Below are positions 1 through 8,409 of a stretch of DNA of 18,923 bases, one piece after another. The translations under genes and the position numbers were made by a program. The stretch's first letter is position 1. Every line of letters starts with the position of its first letter. This DNA is from an uncultured Bacteroidales bacterium. GTDB lineage: Bacteria > Bacteroidota > Bacteroidia > Bacteroidales > Paludibacteraceae. Location of the stretch: assembly GCA_946615455.1 (NCBI GenBank), contig CAMOHN010000004.1:1-18923 (forward strand), read 5' to 3'. The notes under the pieces are model-generated. The model ran no database searches. It was not told the origin of the DNA and saw only the letters and a list, made by a program, of their open reading frames with translations.

Positions 1-1521
1 GTGGTGGCAGAGACCAATGCCTACCAGCTGTTTGTGACCAATGAGGAAGAACTGTCCGGTCTGCCTGAGAGTGCAAAGACGGCTGCCAAGGAAGAAGCAC
101 AGGCTGCCGGTCGTCCTGATGCGTGGCTCTTCACACCCAAGCGCACTTCGTTTACGCCCGTGTTGCAATACTGCGACAACCGCAACCTTCGCCGCGAGCT
201 GCTCAATGCATACACCACTCGCGGTAATCACGACAACGAGAATGATAACAAGAACATCATTGTCCGCACCATGCAACTGCGTGTGGAGAAAGCCCAACTG
301 ATGGGTTATGACTGTCCCGCCGACTATATCTTGGCGGACTGTATGGCGCACGATGCGAAGACGGTGGATGCTTTCCTGCAGTCAGTATGGCAGCCCGCTT
401 TGGCTGCGGCTACACGCGAGGCACAGGCATTGCAGGAAATGATGGACCGTGACCTTCCCGGCGAGAAACTGCAACCGTGGGACTGGTGGTACTATGCCGA
501 GAAACTGCGCCGCGAGAAGTATGACCTCGATGAGGAGCAAATCAAGCAGTACTTTGAACTGAACAATGTGCGAAAAGGTGTGTTCCAATTGGCACACAAT
601 CTCTATGGACTCAACTTTGAGCCGCTTCCCGACATGCCTGTGTATAATGACGAGGTGGAAGTGTTCCGCGTAACGGACAGCAACGACCAACTCATAGGTA
701 TTCTCTATACCGACTATTTTCCTCGTGCAGGCAAACGTCCGGGAGCATGGATGAACAACATCAGCAGTCAATATGTGGATGCTGAAGGTGTGGACCATCG
801 TCCTGTCATCATCAATGTGGGCAACTTCAATAAACCCACCAAAGACAATCCTTCGTTGCTCTCAATGGACGATGTGGAAACTCTTTTCCACGAGTTCGGT
901 CATGCCCTGCACGGGCTGCTGTCCAAAGCTCACTACAAGACGCTATCGGGTACCAATACCCCGCGCGATTTTGTGGAGATGCCCTCGCAGTTCATGGAGA
1001 ACTACTGCTATCACCCCGACATCATGAAGACCTATGCCTTCCATTATCAGACGGGCGAGGTCATTCCTGACGAACTGATTGAGCGTATCAATGCCGCCGG
1101 TAAGTTCAACCAAGGCTTTGTCGAAGCGGAGTTGCTGTCGGCCTCTATTCTGGATATGGACTACCACGAGATGACCACGACGGATAGTTTTGATGTCATA
1201 GCCTTTGAGAAAGCTTCGATGGAGCGCATGCAGATGATTCCTCAGATTATTGTGCGCTATCGTTCGACCTACTATAACCATATCTTTACCACCGGTTACG
1301 AGGCCGGCTATTACAGCTATACATGGTCAGCCGTTTTGGACTCTGACGCCTTTGCTGCCTTTTCCGAAACAGGTGATATCCTCAATCCTGAGGTAGCACG
1401 GCGTTTCCGTCACCTGTTAGAGCAAGGGGGAACGCGCGATGCACAAGCACTTTATCGTGAGTTCCGTGGTAAAGATGCCGACCCGCAGTATCTGTTGCGT
1501 AAGAAGGGTTTTATTGACTAA
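1..1521 (+). CDS. dcp: M3 family zinc metallopeptidase (peptidyl-dipeptidase Dcp-like), 5' end missing
   Basis: This is a thimet-oligopeptidase-family (M3) metallopeptidase that trims short peptides; Dcp-type members release C-terminal dipeptides, usually in the periplasm or cytoplasm. The zinc site is visible. HEFGH lies at residues 297-301 of the part in the window, and the third ligand E326 sits in the family pattern FVEMPSQ. The C-terminus carries the usual GYEAGYYSYTWS substrate-loop region and ends in FRGKDADPQYLLRKKGF, which is typical of the family. Family members are about 680-710 residues and only 506 are present, so roughly 190 N-terminal residues, including any signal peptide, lie left of the window. 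The GTG at base 1 is therefore an internal valine, not a start. Whether it is Dcp or an oligopeptidase A-like enzyme cannot be settled without the N-terminus. The family assignment is very secure; the gene symbol is less so. Confidence 0.93.
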   Translation: MVAETNAYQLFVTNEEELSGLPESAKTAAKEEAQAAGRPDAWLFTPKRTSFTPVLQYCDNRNLRRELLNAYTTRGNHDNENDNKNIIVRTMQLRVEKAQLMGYDCPADYILADCMAHDAKTVDAFLQSVWQPALAAATREAQALQEMMDRDLPGEKLQPWDWWYYAEKLRREKYDLDEEQIKQYFELNNVRKGVFQLAHNLYGLNFEPLPDMPVYNDEVEVFRVTDSNDQLIGILYTDYFPRAGKRPGAWMNNISSQYVDAEGVDHRPVIINVGNFNKPTKDNPSLLSMDDVETLFHEFGHALHGLLSKAHYKTLSGTNTPRDFVEMPSQFMENYCYHPDIMKTYAFHYQTGEVIPDELIERINAAGKFNQGFVEAELLSASILDMDYHEMTTTDSFDVIAFEKASMERMQMIPQIIVRYRSTYYNHIFTTGYEAGYYSYTWSAVLDSDAFAAFSETGDILNPEVARRFRHLLEQGGTRDAQALYREFRGKDADPQYLLRKKGFID

Positions 1522-1607
1522 TCGGTCTGTACAGAAAAAGAACTATCGAACACTGGTGGAACTATATTGTCACATGGCGGCTGCCTGTAGCCCTGGTTTT
1601 AGCGGGC

Positions 1608-1904
1608 GTGGCGGCTTTGCCTGTGCGGGATACCTATCGTAATCTGCGCATTTCTGCCACCCAGTTCGGGCGCAATTTTACGGAACCCTTGTTCCTTAGC
1701 ACACTGTGTGTATGCATAGCAGGCGGAGTATATCCCTATATGCTCTGCCTGCTGCCTGTTGTTCCCTATTTATTCTATCGTCGTCATGTCTTGGACGGCA
1801 AAGGGGTGATGGCATTCTTGCTTGCCATCGCCGTATTTGCAGTTTACTATGCGCTGCTGGTGTGGTTGGAATGGATTCCCAATGACCTGAAGCAGTGGTT
1901 CTAA
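1608..1904 (+). CDS. small multi-pass membrane protein of unknown function; start uncertain
   Basis: I do not recognise a family. The protein is strongly hydrophobic, with membrane segments at about residues 28-57 (probably two helices broken by GGVYP) and 66-89. It ends in a short polar tail, PNDLKQWF. The GTG at 1608 is the first conventional start, but the frame is open back to 1518, just after an in-frame TGA at 1515. The upstream codons read like real protein (EHWWNYIVTWRLPVALVLAG) and would add a further membrane helix. No ATG, GTG or TTG occurs in that extension; CTG at 1527, six bases after the M3 peptidase stop, would give 125 residues. The gene lies directly behind the peptidase, so it is probably co-transcribed with it. 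Its TAA (1902-1904) overlaps the converging yifB stop. It is likely a real gene of unknown role. Confidence 0.6.
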   Translation: MAALPVRDTYRNLRISATQFGRNFTEPLFLSTLCVCIAGGVYPYMLCLLPVVPYLFYRRHVLDGKGVMAFLLAIAVFAVYYALLVWLEWIPNDLKQWF

Positions 1905-3439
1905 AAGTCTGTCCAACTGTTCTTATCTAACACGCGATAATTGACTGCCTCCGAGATGTGAGGCAGTTTTATTTGTTCCGACCCGTCCAAGTCGGCAATG
2001 GTGCGTGCCACTTTGAGAATACGGTCATAAGCACGGGCGGACAGTCCGTTGCGCGTGATGGCAAGTTCCAACAGCTTTTCTCCGTCGGCATCCACTTGAC
2101 AATACTGTCGAACCATTTTTGGCGTCATTTGGGCATTGCAGTGAATGGACATTCCGGCAAAACGCTGTAGCTGTATCCGCCTTGCTCTGACCACTCGCTC
2201 ACGAACCGTGGCGGACGATTCGCCTTGTTGTTTGTCGTGCAGGGTTTCAAAGGGTACGGCTTGCACATAGCATTGTATGTCCATGCGGTCTAACAACGGT
2301 CCGCTGATACGGCTCTTGTAGCGATGGATGGCTGCAGGTGTACAGGTGCAGTTATGGTCGGGGTCGCCATAATGCCCGCAAGGGCAGGGGTTCATGGCTG
2401 CCACCAGCATGAACGAGGCGGGATAGTCAACCGTCTGTTTCTGTCGCGAGACAACGATATGCCGGTCTTCCAAAGGTTGGCGGAGCACTTCCAAGGTGGC
2501 GCGTTTATATTCGGGCAGTTCGTCCAGGAAGAGCACGCCGTTGTGTGCCAGACTGATTTCCCCCGGTCTGGGGTTATTGCCGCCGCCGATGAGTGCCACA
2601 TCGGTCACTGTATGGTGGGGAGAGCGGAACGGGCGACGGGTGACTAACGACTGACCGCCTTTAAGCAACCCTGCCACCGAATGGACAGCAGTGGTCTCAA
2701 TGGCCTCGTCTAAACTGAGCGGAGGGAGGATGGTGGGCAGGCGTTTAGCCAACATGGACTTGCCCGATCCGGGAGGACCAATCATCATCATGTTATGTCC
2801 ACCGGCAGCCGCCACTTCCATAGCGCGGCGCATCTCCCACTGACCACGAATGTCTGCCATGTCTTGGTCTATAGGGTCATGGGTATATGCCAATTCATCT
2901 GCTATATTGACATGCAGCGGCTCAATGGTTTGTTCGCCTTTCAGAAAACGCACCACATCCAGCAGGGTCTCTGCCGCAATGACATCGATACCCTCAACCA
3001 CAGCGGCTTCTTTGGCATTGTCAGCCGGCACAATCAGTCCTTTGAAACCACAGCGTTTGGCACATAGTGCTACGGGCAAAACGCCATGCACGGCTTGCAA
3101 GGTACCGTCCAAAGACAATTCACCAAGCAGCATATATCGGTCTATATACTTGCTTGTCAACTGCTCAGCCACTGCCAGTGTGCCAATAGCCAGGGGCAGA
3201 TCAAAGCCCGTGCCCTCTTTGCGCAGGTCGGCGGGAGCCATGTTGATGGTCAGTTGCTTGACGGGCAAATGAAAACCGTTGACCATCAATGCCGAACGGA
3301 TACGCTCACGGCTCTCTTTGACGGCCGCATCGGGCAGACCCACCAACACAAAGTCCGTGCCGGAAACAGCATGCATCTCTATGGTCACTTGTTCGGCGCG
3401 GATACCCTGCACCGCTGCGGAGAAACATTTGACTAACAT
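1901..3439 (-). CDS. yifB: YifB/ComM family Mg-chelatase-like AAA+ ATPase
   Basis: This is a 512-residue member of the YifB/ComM family, the usual full length. ComM in Gram-negative bacteria is a hexameric helicase that promotes branch migration during natural transformation; in other members the role is unproven. The N-terminal Lon-protease-like ChlI domain covers about residues 20-140. The AAA+ core has Walker A GPPGSGKS at 221-228, Walker B VLFLDE at 302-307 and the GPLLDRMDI arginine motif at 380-388. Four cysteines (352, 354, 364, 366) in the CPCG...CTC loop form the putative metal-binding cluster typical of the family. The ATG start at 3439 lies six bases after the tamB stop, so it is the last gene of the minus-strand run. 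It ends tail-to-tail with the small membrane gene, sharing bases 1901-1904. Family is certain; the competence role here is inferred. Confidence 0.96.
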   Translation of the reverse strand: MLVKCFSAAVQGIRAEQVTIEMHAVSGTDFVLVGLPDAAVKESRERIRSALMVNGFHLPVKQLTINMAPADLRKEGTGFDLPLAIGTLAVAEQLTSKYIDRYMLLGELSLDGTLQAVHGVLPVALCAKRCGFKGLIVPADNAKEAAVVEGIDVIAAETLLDVVRFLKGEQTIEPLHVNIADELAYTHDPIDQDMADIRGQWEMRRAMEVAAAGGHNMMMIGPPGSGKSMLAKRLPTILPPLSLDEAIETTAVHSVAGLLKGGQSLVTRRPFRSPHHTVTDVALIGGGNNPRPGEISLAHNGVLFLDELPEYKRATLEVLRQPLEDRHIVVSRQKQTVDYPASFMLVAAMNPCPCGHYGDPDHNCTCTPAAIHRYKSRISGPLLDRMDIQCYVQAVPFETLHDKQQGESSATVRERVVRARRIQLQRFAGMSIHCNAQMTPKMVRQYCQVDADGEKLLELAITRNGLSARAYDRILKVARTIADLDGSEQIKLPHISEAVNYRVLDKNSWTDF

Positions 3440-3445
3440 ATGGTC

Positions 3446-6400
3446 TTATTCTTTCTTTTCGTTCTGTTTGCGTATGGCTTTGGCTCGGCGACGACGCTCG
3501 GCATCGCCCGGGTTGAAGTCGTGGCGGAAAATTAAACCTACTCCTTGCACCGTGTTGGCTTGTTTGAGCGAGTACTTATCAACCGTGTGTGTAAAGCCTT
3601 TGATGCGCAGCTTGCCATCTTCGGTGAGTTGGTACTCAATGTCCACATCACCAAAGAACGGGCGATTGCTCAGGTCGTTGTAGCGGTAGCCCACATTGCC
3701 GTTGATGGTCAGACGGTTGATGGGTTGCAGGCGGAAGCGGGTCTCATATTCCTGCGACGCCGTTGCTCCCTCACCATCGGTGCGGAAATTGAAGCCGATG
3801 GTCACCATATCGGTCAGTCGGGATAGCCATGAGTTAATCTGTCCCGTGATGGTGGACGAAATGAGCGAGTAAGTCTCGTTGGTGCCCAATGCCGTGTTTT
3901 GTAGGTATTCGGGTGTAAAGAACCGATTGAATACCAGTAGATAGATGATTTGGCGCATGAGCATCTCGTCGGTATTGATGACCGATTTGACCTGCGATGC
4001 CACGCTCTCGTCCGACTGAGGCAGTTCGATACCGAAGCGCAGTGTGGGATTGGTCAGCTGATCGCTCAGGAAGACCATACACTCCACCGGCACGGACGAA
4101 CGGTTGGTAGCCAGTTGGGATGCCTCGCTGCCGAACAGGTCACGCAGCGATGCTGTCAGACTGTACTTGGCTGCAACAGACAGAACGGGCGTCATCGGAT
4201 TACCGCTCCATGTGACGGTTGAGCCTTCGTTGATGCTGAAATCGCGACGGATAAGGTTGCCTATTGAATAGGAAAATTCACCTTGTTGCAGCGTATAGGT
4301 GCCATATAGTTGGGCGGTTGCTGTGGGACTGTCATAGCGCAATCGTAGGTCGCCTTCACCTTGTCCTACTATGCCGTCACCGGTGCGTGGGTCAAAGCGC
4401 AGGTGAATGGTTGAACCGGGGCTGATGCTCATGTTGAGGTTCATATAGACCGGATTCTCTGACCGGCGGTGCGAGTGGCGTGTAGTGACGGGAACAGGTG
4501 CCTCCTCTACTTCCTCTGTGGGCTGAACAAAAGTGATGAAACTGTTATCCGTAGCCTCGGATGCCGTGCCGGTGTTGAGGTAGAAGTCGGTTTTTCCGCG
4601 CGACTGTGCATCGATGTCGATGTGGGTACCCGTCACTTCGTCGCCGAACAAGTGCACATTGCCCGTGGCATAGACCGTGCCATAGAACATCGACTGCGGG
4701 TCGTAGGGCAATTGGACTACTTTCATGTCGCTCACGCGCATGTTTAGGTCATAGGCGAAGTCTTGAAAACGGTCGTGTGTTACTTCTCCGTTCAGCACAC
4801 CATGATGTCCTTGCCCGTCGTGGAAGCGTATATTGGGGAACCGAATGGCTGTAGTGTCCAGCAGTACAGAGTCTGTAAAGGTGTATCTGACACCGGTAAT
4901 GGGGACGGTCAGCGAAGCATTGGTGCCCAATAAGCGACCCGTTACCCATGTGTTAAGCCGTCTGCCAAACACATGCAGGTTGCCCGAAGCACGACCCGTG
5001 ATGTTGTTTAGTATGCGGTTGGTCCAGTAGTTAATCAGGTTCATGTCGGCCGAGTCCAACTGCATGTATAGTTCCCAATACTTGTCTTGCGGAACGACCC
5101 GTCCCTGCAAATCCACCACCGTGCGTTCGTCTTGGCGGGCAACGGCATCGATGAGGATCTGATGGTTGTCGTGGTCCAATCGTGCTTTGGCATCGACCGT
5201 TCCTAACAGGGTATAGTTGAGGTACCCTTGGTCCATGTGCACATTGGCTTCCAGCATCGGGTTGGAGAACAAAGAATAGAGCGTAGCCCAGCCGGTGATG
5301 GCACCATCTGCCGAGATGGCGCGCTCCAACTTGAAGTTACGCAACAAGTAGTTCAGGTTGACCTGTTGCAGTTCAACGCGGATGGAGTCGGTCATGCGCG
5401 TGGAGGCAGTGCCGTTGGCAAAGATGTGTTGTGACGGGCTTTGCAAACGGAAACCGCTGACGGTCAGTGTGGTATCGGCTGCGGCATACTCGATGTATGA
5501 GTCGTTCACCGACCATAATGTATCGCGCAGATAGAACGACGATGGAATGATATGGGTGCTGACAAATGGGTAGTCGGCATAGCGCGTTAGGTGGGTTTTA
5601 GTCAGTAGTTCGGAGCGGTGTACCGAGTCCTTTGTTCCGCCGAAACGGCAGGTGGTCAGCACCGAGTCTTGACCCGCCTCAGCAAACAGACCAAAGTCGA
5701 TGTCCTTCAAGTGTATGCGCACTGAGTCAGACGGAATGGGATGTATCAGCATTGACAGCCCCATGGAAGCAGTTTCGTCCTGTTGTAAGGCATTGAGGGT
5801 GATGTCGCGTAGTTCGGTCTTACGGCTCACAACGGCTGGTATATACCACTGCATAGCCTGTCTGCGCTCCGAACGATGAATATACCCTTTCAATATCTGC
5901 CTCTCAGGCAAGTCTATGTCACTCTGCAGAATGACATGCAACAGACTGTCTGCGTTCTGCAAGTAGCAATAGAAGTCTAAGTCGTCTTTATGTCCGGGTT
6001 CGGGCGCTTGTTCAATCAGGCTGGGAAAAAGTGAAAAAGCAAATCGTCTGAGTGTGGCGGGCAGGGTGGACCAATGGTATGCACCGTTGATGCCGGCATT
6101 GGCAAAGTCCGATTGCAGTTGCACGCTGTTCTCTCCGGTTTGGTTATGTACGGATAAGTGCAGCGACTGCATCAACAGCGATTGTCCCTCGCGAGTGAAA
6201 AGCAGCGAGTCTATTTGCAACTCGCCATTCAAATGGTCAAATATTGTTGCAGGATTCCCTGATGATGAGGCGTTTAGATGAGCACGCAACTGCATATCCT
6301 GCCCTTTGAGTTTGGGAGCCAGTTGCAGTTCAGACAGGCGCAGATGCCGCAGGTCCAGTTTTAGATCGGCAAAAGGTGTGTCGGAGTTTAGGTTACTTTT

Positions 6401-7651
6401 GCCTGACAGAGCAAAATCCAGATTCGGGTCATGTGAGACGAGTGTTCCATGCAGCCCTTGTCGATGTAACCTGCCGGTAAGGCGTAGGTTACGGTAGGTG
6501 TATTGCCGGAAGGTGAGCGCATCCACATGTATGTGTCCTTGGCCTTCCAAGGGGGTGTCTTTACGATAAAGCAGGTTCAGTTCACTGCTCAGCGTGAGGG
6601 TTCCCAGTTGCGGGTTGCCAACCATCTTGCCCACATGAAAACGCTTGATCCCCACCTTGCCGGCAAAACGAAGCGAGTCCAGACTTGTTTGTGTACTCAC
6701 GCGGCACTCGGTGGTCACCGTCCCTAAGCGGGTCAGGAAGGCCCCGTGTAGGGTCAGACTATCCAACCTGCCATGCAGCCAACCGCGATAGTGTATATCG
6801 CCTAATGAGGCCAACTGTTCCGGCAGCCGGACGGGTTGGCGGGTCAGGTCAGCCACGAGGTCTTGCAGCAGGCGACGGTTGACCATCAAGTCCTGACAGT
6901 GGGCGCTAACCTGCATGCTGTCTGGCTCTAACGGACGGACTATGGTCGCCTGACCCAAGAAAAGACGCTCTTGGCGGTAGTGCAGTTGCAACCTATCTGC
7001 AAACAATGTATCCGGCGAACCGTGAAACGCACCGGCTATGTCGGTATTGAGATGGCTGACATGAGCTTGTAGCGTCAATCCGTCTAAGAAGGCTTGCATA
7101 CTATCCTTGGCTATCCAAGGCAAGCTTAACTGTAGGTCCAAGGGACAGACAACCATGTCATAACCATCATCCATGTGACGATAGCGTATGCGGGCTTGTT
7201 CAACGCTCACTTGGTCTAACTGCAGGGGCATGTCCATTTCTTGGCGCGCTGTATCCGAACGGAAGGCTCTAATAAGAAAGTCTATATTGCTACCCGTCCT
7301 GTTCTGCTTGATGTTCAGATAGGGTTGACTGACGCGAACCAAAGGGAAATTGAGATAGTCGTTTTTCAGCGCAAAGGGATTAAAACGCACATCCGTGCGT
7401 GGAATCCACAACAAGGTGTCACCCTGTTGGTCGCCTATGTACAGACCATCTAATTGCAGGCGGTTGAGGAAATGAAACGACACATGGTCTATGTGCACTT
7501 CGGCATTCAGTCCGCGCGATAACTGCTCGGAGAACAGACCAACAGCTGCCGTCTGAACACGACTGCTGCGCAACAGCACAAACACCATTGCACCACTGCC
7601 TAAAATGACAAACAGCAGCGTCATCAACACTATGTATAGTGTGCGTTTCAC
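3446..7651 (-). CDS. tamB: TamB-like translocation/assembly module (DUF490, AsmA-like superfamily)
   Basis: This 1401-residue envelope protein fits the TamB architecture. One N-terminal membrane anchor (about residues 4-27) is followed by a very long periplasmic stretch of alternating beta strands, then the C-terminal TamB/DUF490 domain over roughly the last 400 residues. Family members span the periplasm as a hydrophobic groove and are linked to phospholipid transport to the outer membrane or to assembly of outer-membrane proteins. The C-terminal domain shows family features such as QLYGTYTLQQGEFSYSIGNL, followed by INEGSTVTWSGNPM. A charged linker rich in Glu, Pro, His and Arg interrupts the strands near residue 1050, and the protein ends in a basic tail. 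The start is GTG at 7651, two bases after the truA stop, which suggests translational coupling; the next Met would cut into the anchor. No tamA-like partner is in the window. Confidence 0.92.
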   Translation of the reverse strand: MKRTLYIVLMTLLFVILGSGAMVFVLLRSSRVQTAAVGLFSEQLSRGLNAEVHIDHVSFHFLNRLQLDGLYIGDQQGDTLLWIPRTDVRFNPFALKNDYLNFPLVRVSQPYLNIKQNRTGSNIDFLIRAFRSDTARQEMDMPLQLDQVSVEQARIRYRHMDDGYDMVVCPLDLQLSLPWIAKDSMQAFLDGLTLQAHVSHLNTDIAGAFHGSPDTLFADRLQLHYRQERLFLGQATIVRPLEPDSMQVSAHCQDLMVNRRLLQDLVADLTRQPVRLPEQLASLGDIHYRGWLHGRLDSLTLHGAFLTRLGTVTTECRVSTQTSLDSLRFAGKVGIKRFHVGKMVGNPQLGTLTLSSELNLLYRKDTPLEGQGHIHVDALTFRQYTYRNLRLTGRLHRQGLHGTLVSHDPNLDFALSGKSNLNSDTPFADLKLDLRHLRLSELQLAPKLKGQDMQLRAHLNASSSGNPATIFDHLNGELQIDSLLFTREGQSLLMQSLHLSVHNQTGENSVQLQSDFANAGINGAYHWSTLPATLRRFAFSLFPSLIEQAPEPGHKDDLDFYCYLQNADSLLHVILQSDIDLPERQILKGYIHRSERRQAMQWYIPAVVSRKTELRDITLNALQQDETASMGLSMLIHPIPSDSVRIHLKDIDFGLFAEAGQDSVLTTCRFGGTKDSVHRSELLTKTHLTRYADYPFVSTHIIPSSFYLRDTLWSVNDSYIEYAAADTTLTVSGFRLQSPSQHIFANGTASTRMTDSIRVELQQVNLNYLLRNFKLERAISADGAITGWATLYSLFSNPMLEANVHMDQGYLNYTLLGTVDAKARLDHDNHQILIDAVARQDERTVVDLQGRVVPQDKYWELYMQLDSADMNLINYWTNRILNNITGRASGNLHVFGRRLNTWVTGRLLGTNASLTVPITGVRYTFTDSVLLDTTAIRFPNIRFHDGQGHHGVLNGEVTHDRFQDFAYDLNMRVSDMKVVQLPYDPQSMFYGTVYATGNVHLFGDEVTGTHIDIDAQSRGKTDFYLNTGTASEATDNSFITFVQPTEEVEEAPVPVTTRHSHRRSENPVYMNLNMSISPGSTIHLRFDPRTGDGIVGQGEGDLRLRYDSPTATAQLYGTYTLQQGEFSYSIGNLIRRDFSINEGSTVTWSGNPMTPVLSVAAKYSLTASLRDLFGSEASQLATNRSSVPVECMVFLSDQLTNPTLRFGIELPQSDESVASQVKSVINTDEMLMRQIIYLLVFNRFFTPEYLQNTALGTNETYSLISSTITGQINSWLSRLTDMVTIGFNFRTDGEGATASQEYETRFRLQPINRLTINGNVGYRYNDLSNRPFFGDVDIEYQLTEDGKLRIKGFTHTVDKYSLKQANTVQGVGLIFRHDFNPGDAERRRRAKAIRKQNEKKE

Positions 7652-7653
7652 GG

Positions 7654-8409
7654 TCAGATAAACAGGTCTTGCGGATATTCAACTTGGGTCAGGTATAACC
7701 CTTCCGGCGGTGCCGACTGACCGGCACTACAACGGTTGCGGGCAGCTATGACCGACCCAAAGTCTGTTACATCCATTTTATGTTGCCCCACTTGCAGCAA
7801 TGTTCCTACCACAGCCCGGACCATGTTGCGCAGGAAGCGGTCGGCACGGATGGTGAAGACAGCCTTATGTTCGTCTTGCACCTTCCATTGCGCCTCTGTG
7901 ACTGTGCAGAAGGTTGTTTTTACATCGGTGTGTACCTTGCAGAAAGAGGCAAAGTCGTGTTTCCCGATTAGGGATAGGGCTGCTCGGTTCATCGCTGCCC
8001 AGTCTTGTTTAGGCGATATGCGTGTGTATAAACCGTTGCAGAAAGGGTCTTTGCAGAGAACGACACGATACTCGTAGGTTCGTGACAATGCCGAATAGCG
8101 AGCATGAGCATCATTACGGACGGGCACAACTTGCCTTAATGCAATCGAGGCGGGTAACAGATTGTTCAGCCTTGCCGTCAGTTGCGACAAGTCCATGGGT
8201 AGTGACTCTCCATCCCAATCCAAGTGTGCCCACATGTCTTGGGCATGGACACCGGCATCGGTGCGACCGGCAAACACCATCGGCACCGGACGGCGAAGCA
8301 GGGTGGCAAAGGCTTGCTCCATCACCTCCTGCACCGTCACACCGTTTGGCTGGGTCTGCGAACCATGAAAATCAGTGCCTTTGTATGAAAACTGAACGAA
8401 GTAACGCAT
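7654..8409 (-). CDS. truA: tRNA pseudouridine(38-40) synthase TruA
   Basis: TruA converts uridines 38, 39 and 40 of the tRNA anticodon arm to pseudouridine in the cytoplasm. I place the start at the ATG at 8409 (MRYFVQFSYKG), the standard TruA N-terminus. The open frame runs 24 codons further upstream, but that part has no family similarity and lies inside the preceding flippase gene. The resulting protein is 251 residues, the usual length. The catalytic aspartate is D51 in the signature GRTDAGVHA, and the C-terminal half carries the conserved FLRNMVRAVVGTLLQVG segment. The gene overlaps the end of the upstream flippase by 38 bp and ends two bases before the tamB start, so expression is probably coupled on both sides. 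The assignment is secure. Confidence 0.97.
   Translation of the reverse strand: MRYFVQFSYKGTDFHGSQTQPNGVTVQEVMEQAFATLLRRPVPMVFAGRTDAGVHAQDMWAHLDWDGESLPMDLSQLTARLNNLLPASIALRQVVPVRNDAHARYSALSRTYEYRVVLCKDPFCNGLYTRISPKQDWAAMNRAALSLIGKHDFASFCKVHTDVKTTFCTVTEAQWKVQDEHKAVFTIRADRFLRNMVRAVVGTLLQVGQHKMDVTDFGSVIAARNRCSAGQSAPPEGLYLTQVEYPQDLFI

Noticed and set aside
2330..2390. Cysteine-rich loop in YifB considered as an unusual insertion
   Set aside because: The CPCG...CTC cluster is a normal feature of the YifB/ComM family.
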